Positions 53,609 through 61,475 of a DNA stretch of 61,475 nt are shown here, piece after piece. Origin of the DNA: Bifidobacterium parmae (GTDB lineage Bacteria > Actinomycetota > Actinomycetes > Actinomycetales > Bifidobacteriaceae); NCBI RefSeq assembly GCF_002860365.1, contig NZ_NMWT01000007.1:35462-96936 (forward strand), in the 5' to 3' direction. The notes under the pieces were generated by a model. That model saw only the letters and a program-made list of their open reading frames with translations. It was not told the origin of the DNA and searched no databases. Within the stretch, counting starts at the first letter, position 1, and each line of letters starts with the position of its first letter. Position numbers and translations under genes: made by a program.

Positions 53609-54322
53609 TCACCACACCGGCGCGCAGAGCAGCATGACGGCGATCAACAGCACGACCATCGCACCACCGTAGATCCACATGCGCTGGGTGAAGGAACGCC
53701 TGCGCAGCGCCGGCACGCCGGCGACGAGCAGCCAGGTGAGCACACCGCCGACCACGAACCCTCCGACATGCGCCTGCCACGCGATACCGCCGACCACAAA
53801 CGGCAGCAGGAAGTTGATGGCCATCCAGATCATCATCGACCGGATGTCCTCGCCGACGCGACGGTACACGACCAGCACCGCGGCAAACAGGCCGAACAGC
53901 GCGCCGGACGCGCCATAGGCGGCGGTCATCCAGTCGCCGGTCACGCGCGACCAGACAAGCATGCCGACGGCGCCACCGAACCCGGAAATCAGATAAAGCG
54001 CGAGGAACCGCCAATGGCCCATCAGACGTTCGAGCATCGGGCCGACCGACCAGAGCGCGATCATGTTGAACAGGATGTGCATGAAGTTCGGCGCATGCAG
54101 GAACATCGACGTGAGAATCGTCCACGGTTTGGCGAGCATCGTGAGCGGCATCACCATACCGGAACCCACGAACGTGTTGAACGCGGCGGGCGCGACGAGA
54201 CTGAGCAGCATCTCGACCGCCCACACGGCCACGCACAGGCCGATAATCGTCCATGTGACGACCGGACCGCCGTTGCGCCACTCGTATTGGATCTGCCGTT
54301 TCGTCGGGAATCGCATCTGCAT
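53609..54322 (-). CDS. Rhomboid-family intramembrane serine protease
   Basis: 237 residues, six membrane helices. FLHAPNFMHILFNM (oxyanion residues in loop and helix 2), GASGALFGL (catalytic Ser near 150) and WQAHVGGFVVG (catalytic His near 195) are complete. It cleaves membrane proteins near helix ends; substrates are unknown. Start ATG at 54322, with ATG at 54316 as alternative; the ribosome site is weak. It converges on the DnaA-box region. Confidence 0.93.
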   Translation of the reverse strand: MQMRFPTKRQIQYEWRNGGPVVTWTIIGLCVAVWAVEMLLSLVAPAAFNTFVGSGMVMPLTMLAKPWTILTSMFLHAPNFMHILFNMIALWSVGPMLERLMGHWRFLALYLISGFGGAVGMLVWSRVTGDWMTAAYGASGALFGLFAAVLVVYRRVGEDIRSMMIWMAINFLLPFVVGGIAWQAHVGGFVVGGVLTWLLVAGVPALRRRSFTQRMWIYGGAMVVLLIAVMLLCAPVW

Positions 54323-54449
54323 GGTGTCATCGTATCGGGCGGGGAGAATCCCCGGTGTCGTTCCACCCAATCCACACATAACCGCGCCTATGATGGGTTG
54401 CAGGGTTGGCTTGAACGGACAGGCCGACGAGAATGGGAAAGGAGCCGTC

Positions 54450-54686
54450 ATGGAGAACAAGTCTTCGAACGGTTGGAAATTCTTTGCGCTGCTGTTCGGC
54501 GCGCTGCTCGCGGGTCTGGTGGGCCTGTACATCTACAAGCAGCAGAACCCGGATTACGATCCGTGGGAGGAGCCGTGGGAGAACAGCTCCTCGCCGGTCG
54601 ATCTGGGCCTGAACAAGGGCAAGGACGAGGATGAGGAGGCCGAAGAGGCCCCCGCCGAGGACGCTCCGGAAGCCGCCGAAGCCTGA
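54450..54686 (+). CDS. Small single-pass membrane protein with acidic tail
   Basis: 78 residues, no family recognised. One helix (FFALLFGALLAGLVGLYIY) is followed by a polar region and a Glu/Asp/Ala-rich tail. The ATG at 54450 has GAAAGGAG 5-6 bases upstream. Divergent from the rhomboid gene with 127 bases between. Confidence 0.75.
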   Translation: MENKSSNGWKFFALLFGALLAGLVGLYIYKQQNPDYDPWEEPWENSSSPVDLGLNKGKDEDEEAEEAPAEDAPEAAEA

Positions 54687-54755
54687 GCTTCTTCTTCGGA
54701 CGGGCGCGGCTGACGGCACGCGCCTATCCCCCCATCTCCATACGTGAGCAAGCGG

Positions 54756-54790
54756 AAAGCCCCGCAACCTGATAAAGGTTGCGGGGCTTT
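54756..54790. terminator. Rho-independent terminator
   Basis: AAAGCCCCGCAACCT (54756-54770) pairs with the complementary arm ending at 54790 in TTT. It ends the small membrane protein gene and may serve glgP from the other strand. Confidence 0.88.
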
Positions 54791-54807
54791 CGCATATGCA
54801 GCAACGA

Positions 54808-54922
54808 CTCGCCCCCGCTGGCGGGGGCTCCCGCAAAGCGGGTGGGGGTGGCCGGCTCAATAACCGGAGACCACCCCCAGTCGGCTACCGCCGACAGCCC
54901 CCGCCAGCGGGGGCCGGGTCAC
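54808..54922. repeat. GC-rich palindromic repeat, two opposed units
   Basis: A unit with CCCCCGCTGGCGGGGG at ~54811 and an inverted unit with CCCAGTCGGCTACCGCCGAC and CCCCCGCCAGCGGGGG at ~54883-54915, just before the glgP stop on the other strand. Confidence 0.8.
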
Positions 54923-54927
54923 AGAGC

Positions 54928-57372
54928 TCAGGCGAGCGGGCCGGTGTGCCAGATACGCTCGAGGTAATCCTCGATGGAGCGGTCCGAGCTGAAGAAGCCG
55001 GAGTTCGCGACGTTGAGGATGGCCTTGCGGTTCCAGTCGAGCGGGTGGGTGTACAGCTCCTCGATCTGGGCCTGGATGTTGGCGTAGGAGGAGAAGTCCG
55101 CCAGCGTCATGAACCAGTCCTTGGTCAGCCAGTCGGCGACGAGCGGCGCGTAGGCGTTACGGTCGCCCTCGGAGAAGGTGCCGCCGGCGACGAGGTCGAT
55201 GGCCTGCTTGAGGCGCGGGTCGGCCTCGTAGTACTTGGCCGGATCGTAGCCGGTCGCGTAGAGGGATTCGACCTCGTCGACGTTCATGCCGAAGAGGAAG
55301 AAGTTCTCGGCGCCGACGCGCTCGCGGATCTCGACGTTCGCGCCGTCGAGGGTGCCGACGGTGAGCGCGCCGTTGAGGGCGAACTTCATGTTGCCGGTGC
55401 CGGAGGCCTCCTTGCCGGCCTGGGAGATCTGCTCGTCGAGCTCGGTGGCCGGGATGAGGTTCTGGGCCATCTCGATGTTGTAGTTCGGGAGCATGTGGAC
55501 GGCCAGCTTGCCCTTGACGTCCGGATCGTTGTTGACGACGCGGGAGACGTTGTTGATGAGCTGGATCGTCATCTTGGCCAGATAGTAGCCCGGGGCGGCC
55601 TTCGCGCCGAAGAACACGGTGCGCGGCAGCACGTCGTCGGCGTTGATGGTGCCGTTCTTGATGCCCGCGTAGCGGGAGATGACGGCGAGGATCTTCAGGC
55701 TCTGGCGCTTGTACTCGTGCAGGCGCTTGACCATCGTGTTGAACATGGTGTTCTCGTCGATGTCGATGCCGTAGTGGTCCTTGGCGAAGCCGACGAAGGA
55801 GTGCTTGTTGGCCTGCTTGACGGCGGCGAACTTCTTGACGAACTCGTCGTCCTGGGCGAGCGGGGCAAGGCCCTGCAGCAGCTCGAGGTCGGACAGCCAC
55901 TTGTCGGTGCCGAGGCCCTCGGTGATGAGGTCGGACAGCGCCGGGTTGGCGAGCTTGATGAAGCGACGCGGGGTGACGCCGTTGGTCACGTTGGTGAACT
56001 TGTCCGGATAGGCGTCGGAGAAGTTCTTCAGCGTGACGTCCTTGAGCAGCTGGGAGTGCAGCTCGGCCACGCCGTTGACGTGGGAGCCGCCGTAGGTGGC
56101 GAGGTAGGCCATGCGCACGGCGTCGCCGGTGTAGATCGCCATGTCGTTGATGGTGTTCTCGGCCACGCCCTTGTCCTTGAGCTCGGCCTTGAACTGGTCG
56201 CTGATCTTCTCGATGATCTCGAGGTGACGCGGCAGCAGCTCGCCGATCAGGCTGGACGGCCAGACCTCAAGGGCCTCCGGCAGCAGCGTGTGGCAGGTGT
56301 AGTTGAAGGTCTTCTGCGTGATGGTCCACGCGGTGTCCCAGTCGTAGCCGTACTCGTCGATGAGGATGCGCATGAGCTCGGGGATGCCGATCACCGGGTG
56401 GGTGTCGTTGAGCTGGAACGTGATCTTGTCCGGGAAGGTGGTCAGATCCGGCTTGTCCTGGCCCGGGTAGAAGACGCGGATCGCGTCGTGCAGGGAGGCG
56501 GACACGAAGAAGTACTGCTGCTCGAGGCGCAGCTCCTTGCCGACCTTGGTGGAATCCTCCGGGTAGAGGATCTTGGAGATGTTCTCGGCCTTGACCTTCG
56601 GCTCGACGGCCTCCATGTACTCGGAGCGGTTGAAGGCGAGCAGGTCGAACTCGTCGTAGCTGCGGGCGGTCCACAGGCGCAGCGTGTTCACGCGCTGGGA
56701 CTTGTAGCCGGGCACCAGGTAGTCGACCGGCACGGCGCGCACGGACCAAGCCGGCTTCCACACCTTCTTGCCGTTCTCCTCGACGACCTCGCCGCCGAAG
56801 GAGACCTTCTGGTCGCGGTTGTAGTCGATGTGGCCCCACGGCTCCTCGTTGGACAGCCAGTAGTCCGGGGTCTCCACCTGCTTGCCGTTCTCGTCGAACT
56901 GCTGCTTGAAGATGCCGTAACGGTACTGGATGCCGTAGCCGAAGGCCGGCACGCCCAGCGAAGCGAGGGAGTCGATGAAGCAGGCGGCGAGACGGCCGAG
57001 GCCGCCGTTGCCGAGGCCCGGCTCGTATTCGGCGTCGACGATGTCCTTCGGCTGGAAGCCGAGGGCTTCGACGGCGGCGTCGAACTGGTCGGTCAGGCCG
57101 GCGTTGAGCAGCGCGTTCTCCAGCTGCTTGCCCATGAGGAACTCGGCGGACAGGTAGCCGACGGCCTTGGTGTTGCCGTTGACGGTGTCGGCCTGCGTGG
57201 TGAACCAAGCGTCCTGCAGATGGTTGCGGACGGCCTTGGCGGCGGCCACGTACACGTCGGCGGCGGTGGCCTGCTCGACGGTGACGCCCTGCGCGTACTT
57301 CAGTTGTTCACGAATCTCGTCGGCGAACTGCTCGGCCGTGACAGGAGATTTCGGAGCGGTAATCTCGGTCAT
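54928..57372 (-). CDS. glgP: Glycogen/alpha-glucan phosphorylase
   Basis: 814 residues, standard length. Phosphorolyses alpha-1,4-glucan to glucose 1-phosphate with pyridoxal phosphate. GNGGLGRLAACFIDSLA near residue 115, NDTHPVIGIPELMR near 325 and EASGTGNMKFALNGALT near 655 (PLP lysine in this motif) are diagnostic. Start ATG at 57372; longer frames upstream have no support. Monocistronic by position; highly biased codons suggest strong expression. Confidence 0.97.
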   Translation of the reverse strand: MTEITAPKSPVTAEQFADEIREQLKYAQGVTVEQATAADVYVAAAKAVRNHLQDAWFTTQADTVNGNTKAVGYLSAEFLMGKQLENALLNAGLTDQFDAAVEALGFQPKDIVDAEYEPGLGNGGLGRLAACFIDSLASLGVPAFGYGIQYRYGIFKQQFDENGKQVETPDYWLSNEEPWGHIDYNRDQKVSFGGEVVEENGKKVWKPAWSVRAVPVDYLVPGYKSQRVNTLRLWTARSYDEFDLLAFNRSEYMEAVEPKVKAENISKILYPEDSTKVGKELRLEQQYFFVSASLHDAIRVFYPGQDKPDLTTFPDKITFQLNDTHPVIGIPELMRILIDEYGYDWDTAWTITQKTFNYTCHTLLPEALEVWPSSLIGELLPRHLEIIEKISDQFKAELKDKGVAENTINDMAIYTGDAVRMAYLATYGGSHVNGVAELHSQLLKDVTLKNFSDAYPDKFTNVTNGVTPRRFIKLANPALSDLITEGLGTDKWLSDLELLQGLAPLAQDDEFVKKFAAVKQANKHSFVGFAKDHYGIDIDENTMFNTMVKRLHEYKRQSLKILAVISRYAGIKNGTINADDVLPRTVFFGAKAAPGYYLAKMTIQLINNVSRVVNNDPDVKGKLAVHMLPNYNIEMAQNLIPATELDEQISQAGKEASGTGNMKFALNGALTVGTLDGANVEIRERVGAENFFLFGMNVDEVESLYATGYDPAKYYEADPRLKQAIDLVAGGTFSEGDRNAYAPLVADWLTKDWFMTLADFSSYANIQAQIEELYTHPLDWNRKAILNVANSGFFSSDRSIEDYLERIWHTGPLA

Positions 57373-57623
57373 AGTATTCTCGTTTTCCTTCCGGGGAGGG
57401 ACTTCCCTGACCATCATAAGGCGCGCCGCGTGGCTCACCCCCAACACATACATGAACAGTGCGTTACATTCGCACGGCATCGTGCATACGTTTTCATCGG
57501 TCAACGGGTCCTACCTTACTACGTAGCCCCAACGAGAGCGGCCGACGCGCGTGTTCGTCGCATGCGCCGCTCCCCGCCGCGGCCGCACGGGCGGCGCGGC
57601 AGGGGTCGCGGCACAATGGCGGT

Positions 57624-58067
57624 ATGGCAGTGATTCTGGAGAAGGATTTGGCGCGCGGCAGGCAGGCGTACGACGCGTGGCGCGCCGCGGCATACACGAT
57701 GATGACGGACGCGCGCGCGGCGGGCGACGACGACGCGACGCGCGACGCGCGGCTGTCGATCGCGCCGCGGCTCGCGCGGCCGACGATGGCGATGGCCGTG
57801 CGCTACTCGCTGCACCTGCTGGAACGCAAGGCGCCCGGACCGGGCGTGGAGGTGCGCGTGGCGCCGTGGGGCGCGGTGAAGATCCTCGACGGACCGGCAT
57901 CCGATCCGCACAACCTCACGCCGCCGGACGTGATCGAACTCGATCCGGACGTGTGGCTGCGCGTCGCGACCGGCGTGACCACGTGGGCGGAGGAAAAGAA
58001 CGCCGGCCGCATCAGCGCGGTCGGCGAACGTGACGATCTGGGATGGCTGCTGCCGCTGGAGGCGTGA
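57624..58067 (+). CDS. Sterol-carrier-like (SCP) family protein
   Basis: 147 residues. LSIAPRLARPTMAMAVRYSLHLL, APGPGVEVRVAPWGAVKI and PPDVIELDPDVWLRVATG match the bacterial sterol carrier family seen beside glgP or trpS genes in bifidobacteria. Likely binds a lipid or small hydrophobic ligand. The ATG at 57624 is the first plausible start. Its stop is 2 bases from that of the convergent DUF3073 gene. Confidence 0.8.
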   Translation: MAVILEKDLARGRQAYDAWRAAAYTMMTDARAAGDDDATRDARLSIAPRLARPTMAMAVRYSLHLLERKAPGPGVEVRVAPWGAVKILDGPASDPHNLTPPDVIELDPDVWLRVATGVTTWAEEKNAGRISAVGERDDLGWLLPLEA

Positions 58068-58069
58068 GC

Positions 58070-58477
58070 TCAGGCCTTCTTGGGCTTGAGGGCGCTGGGC
58101 ATCGGCATCCGGATCGGCTTGTGCGGAGGCATCGGCTTCGGCGCGGCCGGCTTGGCCGACGTCTTCGGGAATTCGCCGCTGGTCGCCTTCGCGGCGGCCT
58201 CGGCGGCCCACTTGGCGTACTCGTCGAGGTCGTCCTCGGCGGGAGCGGTGGACTTGCCGGCGGCGGCGTCCGCATCGCGGGCGGAATCATCCGAAGCGGC
58301 GTCCGCATAGTGGTCATCGTAGTGATCGTCGAGGTCGGCGAACGGGTCGACCGAGCCGGTCCCCGGCTCCTGGCCGCTCAACTCCTTGGCAAGCTCGTCG
58401 TAATCGGTGTCGGTTGTCAGATACTTGAGCTTACGGGCAATTTTCTGCTGCTTGGCTTTCTGACGTCCGCGGCCCAT
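58070..58477 (-). CDS. DUF3073-family protein
   Basis: 135 residues. The N-terminal MGRGRQKAKQQKIARKLKY followed by YDELAKEL is the DUF3073 signature, a conserved actinobacterial family of unknown role with a strongly basic start suited to nucleic acid contact. The middle is acidic and the tail Pro/Lys-rich. ATG at 58477 has AGGGGG upstream. Confidence 0.88.
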   Translation of the reverse strand: MGRGRQKAKQQKIARKLKYLTTDTDYDELAKELSGQEPGTGSVDPFADLDDHYDDHYADAASDDSARDADAAAGKSTAPAEDDLDEYAKWAAEAAAKATSGEFPKTSAKPAAPKPMPPHKPIRMPMPSALKPKKA

Positions 58478-58561
58478 GTGACCCCCTGAAAATAATGCTT
58501 GCTATCGATTCATCAACTAAGAAGAGTACCACTTGTTTTCCGCTGCGGGCTTGTCGGCTCG

Positions 58562-58580
58562 CGCTTTTACGATAAAAGCG
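58562..58580. promoter_or_regulatory. Dyad upstream of trpS
   Basis: CGCTTTTA (58562-58569) and TAAAAGCG (58573-58580) form a perfect 8-bp dyad with a 3-base centre, about 80 bases before the trpS start. It could be an operator or a leader hairpin. No T-box features (stem I, T-box sequence) are seen in the short leader. Confidence 0.5.
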
Positions 58581-58662
58581 ATATTTTGCACGGTTTTGAC
58601 ACAACCCGCGACGGCGACACGCGCCCGATCGGGCTGCCCCCATCAATCAAAGGACGATGAGC

Positions 58663-59790
58663 ATGACGGACGAAACGCAGGCGCAGACCACGCAGGCGCA
58701 GACCACCGAACCGCAGGTCACGGCGGCCGGCAACGAGATGAGCGCGAGCTTCCTGGCGGCGAAGAAGCGCTCCGACGCGACGCTCGCCAAGCTCGAAGCC
58801 GACCCGGGCAAGTTCACGATGCTCACCGGCGACCGCCCGACCGGCCGCCTGCACCTCGGTCACTACTTCGGCTCCATCCGCGAGCGCGTGGCCATGCAGA
58901 ACAAGGGCGTCCACTCGAACATCATCATCGCCGACTACCAGGTGATTACCGACCGCGACACCACCGAGCACATCCAGGACAACGTCCTCAACCTCGTGCT
59001 CGACTACATGGCCGCCGGCATCGACCCGAAGAAGACGATGATCTACGCGCACTCCGCCGTGCCTGCCGAGAACCAGCTGCTGCTGCCGTTCCTCTCCCTC
59101 GTCACCGAGGCCGAGCTGCACCGCAACCCGACCGTCAAGTCGGAGATGGAGGCCTCCGGCCACGCGCTGACCGGCCTGCTGCTCACCTACCCGGTGCACC
59201 AGGCGTGCGACATCCTCTTCTGCAAGGCGAACGTCGTGCCGATCGGCAAGGACAACCTGCCGCACATCGAGATCACGCGCACGATCGCCCGCCGCTTCAA
59301 CGAGCGCTATGCGAAGAAGCACCCGGTGTTCCCGGAGCCGGCCGCGATCCTGTCCGACGCCCCGGAGATCCCGGGCCTCGACGGCCGCAAGATGAGCAAG
59401 TCCTACGGCAACTCGATCATGCTGGGCGCCACCGCGGCCGAGACCGCGAAGCTCATCAAGAAGAGCCCGACCGACTCCGAGCGCACCATCACCTTCGACC
59501 CGGTCAACCGCCCGCAGGTCTCCGCGCTGCTCACCACCGCGGGCCTCGTCACCGGCCGCGACCCGAAGGACATCGCCGCCGAGATCGGCTCCGCCGGCGC
59601 CGGCGCGCTCAAGGCGTACGTTATCGAATCCGTGAACGAGTTCCTCGCCCCGCACCGCGAGCGCCGCGAGGAGCTCGCCAAGGACATGGACTACATCCGC
59701 GACGTGCTGCACGACGGCAACAAGCGCGCCAACGAGATCGCCAACGCCACCCTCGACGAGGTGCGCGAGGCGATGGGCATGAAGTACTGA
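58663..59790 (+). CDS. trpS: Tryptophanyl-tRNA synthetase
   Basis: 375 residues. Class I synthetase: GDRPTGRLHLGHYFGS carries the HIGH-type motif and GRKMSKSYGN the KMSKS loop. Residues 1-25 are a Gln/Thr repeat extension. ATG at 58663 is 8 bases from AGGA; ATG at 58657 is too close to it. The only aminoacyl-tRNA synthetase in the window. Confidence 0.97.
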   Translation: MTDETQAQTTQAQTTEPQVTAAGNEMSASFLAAKKRSDATLAKLEADPGKFTMLTGDRPTGRLHLGHYFGSIRERVAMQNKGVHSNIIIADYQVITDRDTTEHIQDNVLNLVLDYMAAGIDPKKTMIYAHSAVPAENQLLLPFLSLVTEAELHRNPTVKSEMEASGHALTGLLLTYPVHQACDILFCKANVVPIGKDNLPHIEITRTIARRFNERYAKKHPVFPEPAAILSDAPEIPGLDGRKMSKSYGNSIMLGATAAETAKLIKKSPTDSERTITFDPVNRPQVSALLTTAGLVTGRDPKDIAAEIGSAGAGALKAYVIESVNEFLAPHRERREELAKDMDYIRDVLHDGNKRANEIANATLDEVREAMGMKY

Positions 59791-59833
59791 GTACGTACCG
59801 GTTGCGTACCGAGCCGGAACGCAACCGCAAACC

Positions 59834-59866
59834 GCATGGGGCCCCGCTTCGCGCGGGGTCCCATGC
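59834..59866 (+). terminator. Hairpin terminator after trpS
   Basis: GCATGGGGCCCCGC (59834-59847) pairs with 59853-59866 apart from one G-T pair; loop of 5. No clear T run follows. Confidence 0.7.
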
Positions 59867-59869
59867 TAT

Positions 59870-59908
59870 CCGGATCGTCATCCGGGCACCATCCGGATGA
59901 CGATCCGG
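59870..59908. promoter_or_regulatory. 16-bp inverted repeat before membrane-protein gene
   Basis: CCGGATCGTCATCCGG (59870-59885) and its exact inverse (59893-59908) are separated by 7 bases, ending 21 bases before the next start. Each arm is itself framed by CCGGAT/ATCCGG. Operator or attenuator hairpin covering the promoter-leader region. Confidence 0.55.
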
Positions 59909-59929
59909 GCCGCAATCGGAAAGGGAACG

Positions 59930-60715
59930 ATGGTGTTCTTCCGTTACGTCGCACTGGGCACGACCGCGGACGGGGACCGCGTGTTCTGGGACACACGTGA
60001 GGACGTGGGCGTCAAACTCGCCGCGAACCATTGGGAGCGGCCGCGCGCACGGGAAGCGCGCCGCGCGCACGCCGGCGTCAAACCAGGCACGCGGCACGGC
60101 GCGGCATCATCGCCCTCATACGGCCCCGAACGAAATGTGGGGCTGCTGCTCGGCATGGGGGCCCTGCTGTGGTTCGCGGCACTGCTGGCGCTCTTCGTCA
60201 TCAACGCGTCCATGGGCGACGCCTATCGATACCGGCGTCACGGACGCGGGGCGATGCTCGGCGCGGCCATCGATGCCGCGGGGCAGGCGGGGCCGGCACT
60301 CCGCATCGCAATGATTGCCGCAGCGGTCGCGCTCGGGCTGATGCTGTGCTGGATCTGCCACGGCGCGCTCTACGGAGATTCCCGCGACTACGAGCCGGCG
60401 ACGCCGCGCGAAGTCGCGTTCGCCACGGCGCAAGATGGGCCTCGACGCTACCGGCTCGGATGCTGGTTCCTGTTCCCGCTACGTCTCGTAATGCTGTGGA
60501 GCGCGCCGGCGAACCTGCTGCGGCCGCTGCTCGACATGACGTCATGGTGGGCGGGGTCGGCCGCGAGCTGGGTGCTGGGATGGTCGCTGATGGCGTGGCT
60601 CGTGTACCCGTTGCTGTCGGTCATATGGCTGGCCGCATGCGACCGTCGCGCCGAGACGCGGGATTTGGAACGCGGCGCCTCGCCGGAGGACACAGACGGG
60701 GCGCAGACGGCATGA
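59930..60715 (+). CDS. Hypothetical four-helix membrane protein
   Basis: 261 residues, not recognised. A ~75-residue soluble N-terminus (FFRYVALGTTADGDRVFWDT) is followed by four likely membrane helices (LLLGMGALLWFAALLALFVI, IAMIAAAVALGLMLCWI and two near the C-terminus). ATG at 59930 has GAAAGGGA upstream. The stop overlaps the next start (ATGA), so the two products probably work together. Confidence 0.7.
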   Translation: MVFFRYVALGTTADGDRVFWDTREDVGVKLAANHWERPRAREARRAHAGVKPGTRHGAASSPSYGPERNVGLLLGMGALLWFAALLALFVINASMGDAYRYRRHGRGAMLGAAIDAAGQAGPALRIAMIAAAVALGLMLCWICHGALYGDSRDYEPATPREVAFATAQDGPRRYRLGCWFLFPLRLVMLWSAPANLLRPLLDMTSWWAGSAASWVLGWSLMAWLVYPLLSVIWLAACDRRAETRDLERGASPEDTDGAQTA

Positions 60716-61350
60716 TCACGAATCTGGCGGTGATACTGGTATATGCGGTGGCCACGGGGCCTCTTCTCGCGTGGGCGGTATGGGCGACGTTCCAGCACCC
60801 TGCGCCGTGGTATCGGCACACCATTCGGAAACGCGTGTATCCGATGCTTGTCCGGGAGGGATTGCGCGCGGAAAACGACCCGTGGGAGTCGTCGGGCGTG
60901 GTGGAACAGCTGCGCGAGCACAAGCGCGACACCGCGCAGGAGGAGGACCGTCCTCCGGAACGGGCCGCAGGCGAAACCATGCGCGGAATCATGCACGCCG
61001 AGGCGCTGCCGATCGGACCGTACCACATTCACGACGAACGGCAGGCGCGACAGGCGCGCGCCTATTACGAGGCGCAGGATTGGAGCGGGGCCGACGGATG
61101 GATCGGGTTCCATTACCGCTACTACACAACGCCGTACCACGAGACCCGCAGGAACGCGTGGATGAATGAGATCCTCGACCTGTACGGGCTGTCGGACCAG
61201 CCCCGGTGGATTCTGCGCGGCATCGAACTGCGGGCGAAGGGCATCACCCTGTCGCAAGACGTCGTTTTTCCTGCCGCGTACCTTCTTGCCTGCGCCGAAT
61301 CCCGCCGGCGTGGGCGGGAGGAGAGCGACGATGAGGACTGGGACGAGTAA
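60712..61350 (+). CDS. Hypothetical membrane-anchored protein
   Basis: 212 residues, not recognised. One N-terminal helix (NLAVILVYAVATGPLLAWAV) precedes a soluble, charged domain with Tyr- and Trp-rich segments (DGWIGFHYRYYTTPYHE). Translationally coupled to the preceding membrane protein. The final 125 bases of the window hold GAGGGG(C/T)TATC-like direct repeats (61433-61460) but no gene start that can be supported. Confidence 0.68.
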   Translation: MITNLAVILVYAVATGPLLAWAVWATFQHPAPWYRHTIRKRVYPMLVREGLRAENDPWESSGVVEQLREHKRDTAQEEDRPPERAAGETMRGIMHAEALPIGPYHIHDERQARQARAYYEAQDWSGADGWIGFHYRYYTTPYHETRRNAWMNEILDLYGLSDQPRWILRGIELRAKGITLSQDVVFPAAYLLACAESRRRGREESDDEDWDE

Positions 61351-61475
61351 TCCGGGTGCGCGAGGGAGATGTGGCGGAGACGTGGCAGAGACGACCGTCT
61401 AACTCCGTTACAAGGGGTACATCGCCCTGCGGCCGAGGGGCTATCTCCGTTTCGAGGGGTATCGTCTCCGCCCAT

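Noticed and set aside
54796-57633. 945-residue plus-strand frame opposite glgP
   Set aside because: Antisense to a fully recognisable glycogen phosphorylase; no motif or start signal.
58478-58662. T-box or Trp attenuator upstream of trpS
   Set aside because: The leader is short and shows only one 8-bp dyad; no T-box sequence, leader peptide or terminator/antiterminator pair is visible.

Overview
The window reads as chromosomal DNA of a high-GC Bifidobacterium-like actinobacterium. The evidence is the pknB-pknA-pbpA-rodA-PP2C-FHA operon, crgA with a DUF881 gene and a class E sortase, DUF3073, a short TrpS, a glycogen phosphorylase without introns or fusions, and GC-rich third codon positions almost everywhere. 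The species cannot be named from sequence alone. A perfect parS site (15510-15525) and a dense DnaA-box cluster (53176-53577) suggest the window lies in the origin-proximal part of the chromosome.

Layout. 0-4 kb: tgt, a nitroreductase-like gene, tRNA-Leu(CAG), a MazEF-type toxin-antitoxin pair and a YbjQ-family gene. 4-6.5 kb: a GNAT acetyltransferase, a long gene-free stretch holding a 21-bp phased inverted repeat array, and a DivIVA-domain protein. 6.5-14.4 kb: a defence island with Vsr, a small unknown, a Sau3AI-like endonuclease, an unknown PD-(D/E)XK-like protein, a C5 methyltransferase, an AT-rich AIPR gene and the remnant of a DUF3427 helicase. 14.6-17.6 kb: two membrane proteins, parS and an XRE-MntA/HepT toxin-antitoxin pair. 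17.6-25.4 kb: an esterase / MprF-like / MsrAB operon, Hsp20, the second 21-bp array and acylphosphatase. 25.5-36.9 kb: an EamA transporter, a four-gene VWA-lipoprotein / XpaC / binding-protein / TelA operon, an alpha/beta hydrolase and an S9 peptidase. 37.5-46.8 kb: the seven-gene FHA-PP2C-RodA-PbpA-kinase operon for growth and division signalling. 47.2-50.8 kb: PabA/TrpG, sortase, DUF881 and CrgA. 50.8-53.6 kb: a 2.8-kb gene-free, repeat-rich region ending in the DnaA-box cluster. 53.6-61.5 kb: rhomboid protease, glycogen phosphorylase, SCP-like protein, DUF3073, TrpS and two membrane-associated unknowns.

Three patterns stand out. First, two loci 19 kb apart carry 25 copies of a quasi-palindromic unit at an exact 21-bp period, arranged as two opposed half-arrays separated by the same distance at both loci. 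Second, a GC-rich palindromic repeat family fills many intergenic gaps and has also entered coding sequence: it adds about 300 residues to the S9 peptidase and about 100 to the XpaC-like protein, in 42-bp tandem units that keep the frame. Third, the crgA-rhomboid gap combines several minisatellites, inverted repeats, a purine tract and more than 20 DnaA-box-like sites, which makes it a candidate replication origin or DnaA-titrating region.
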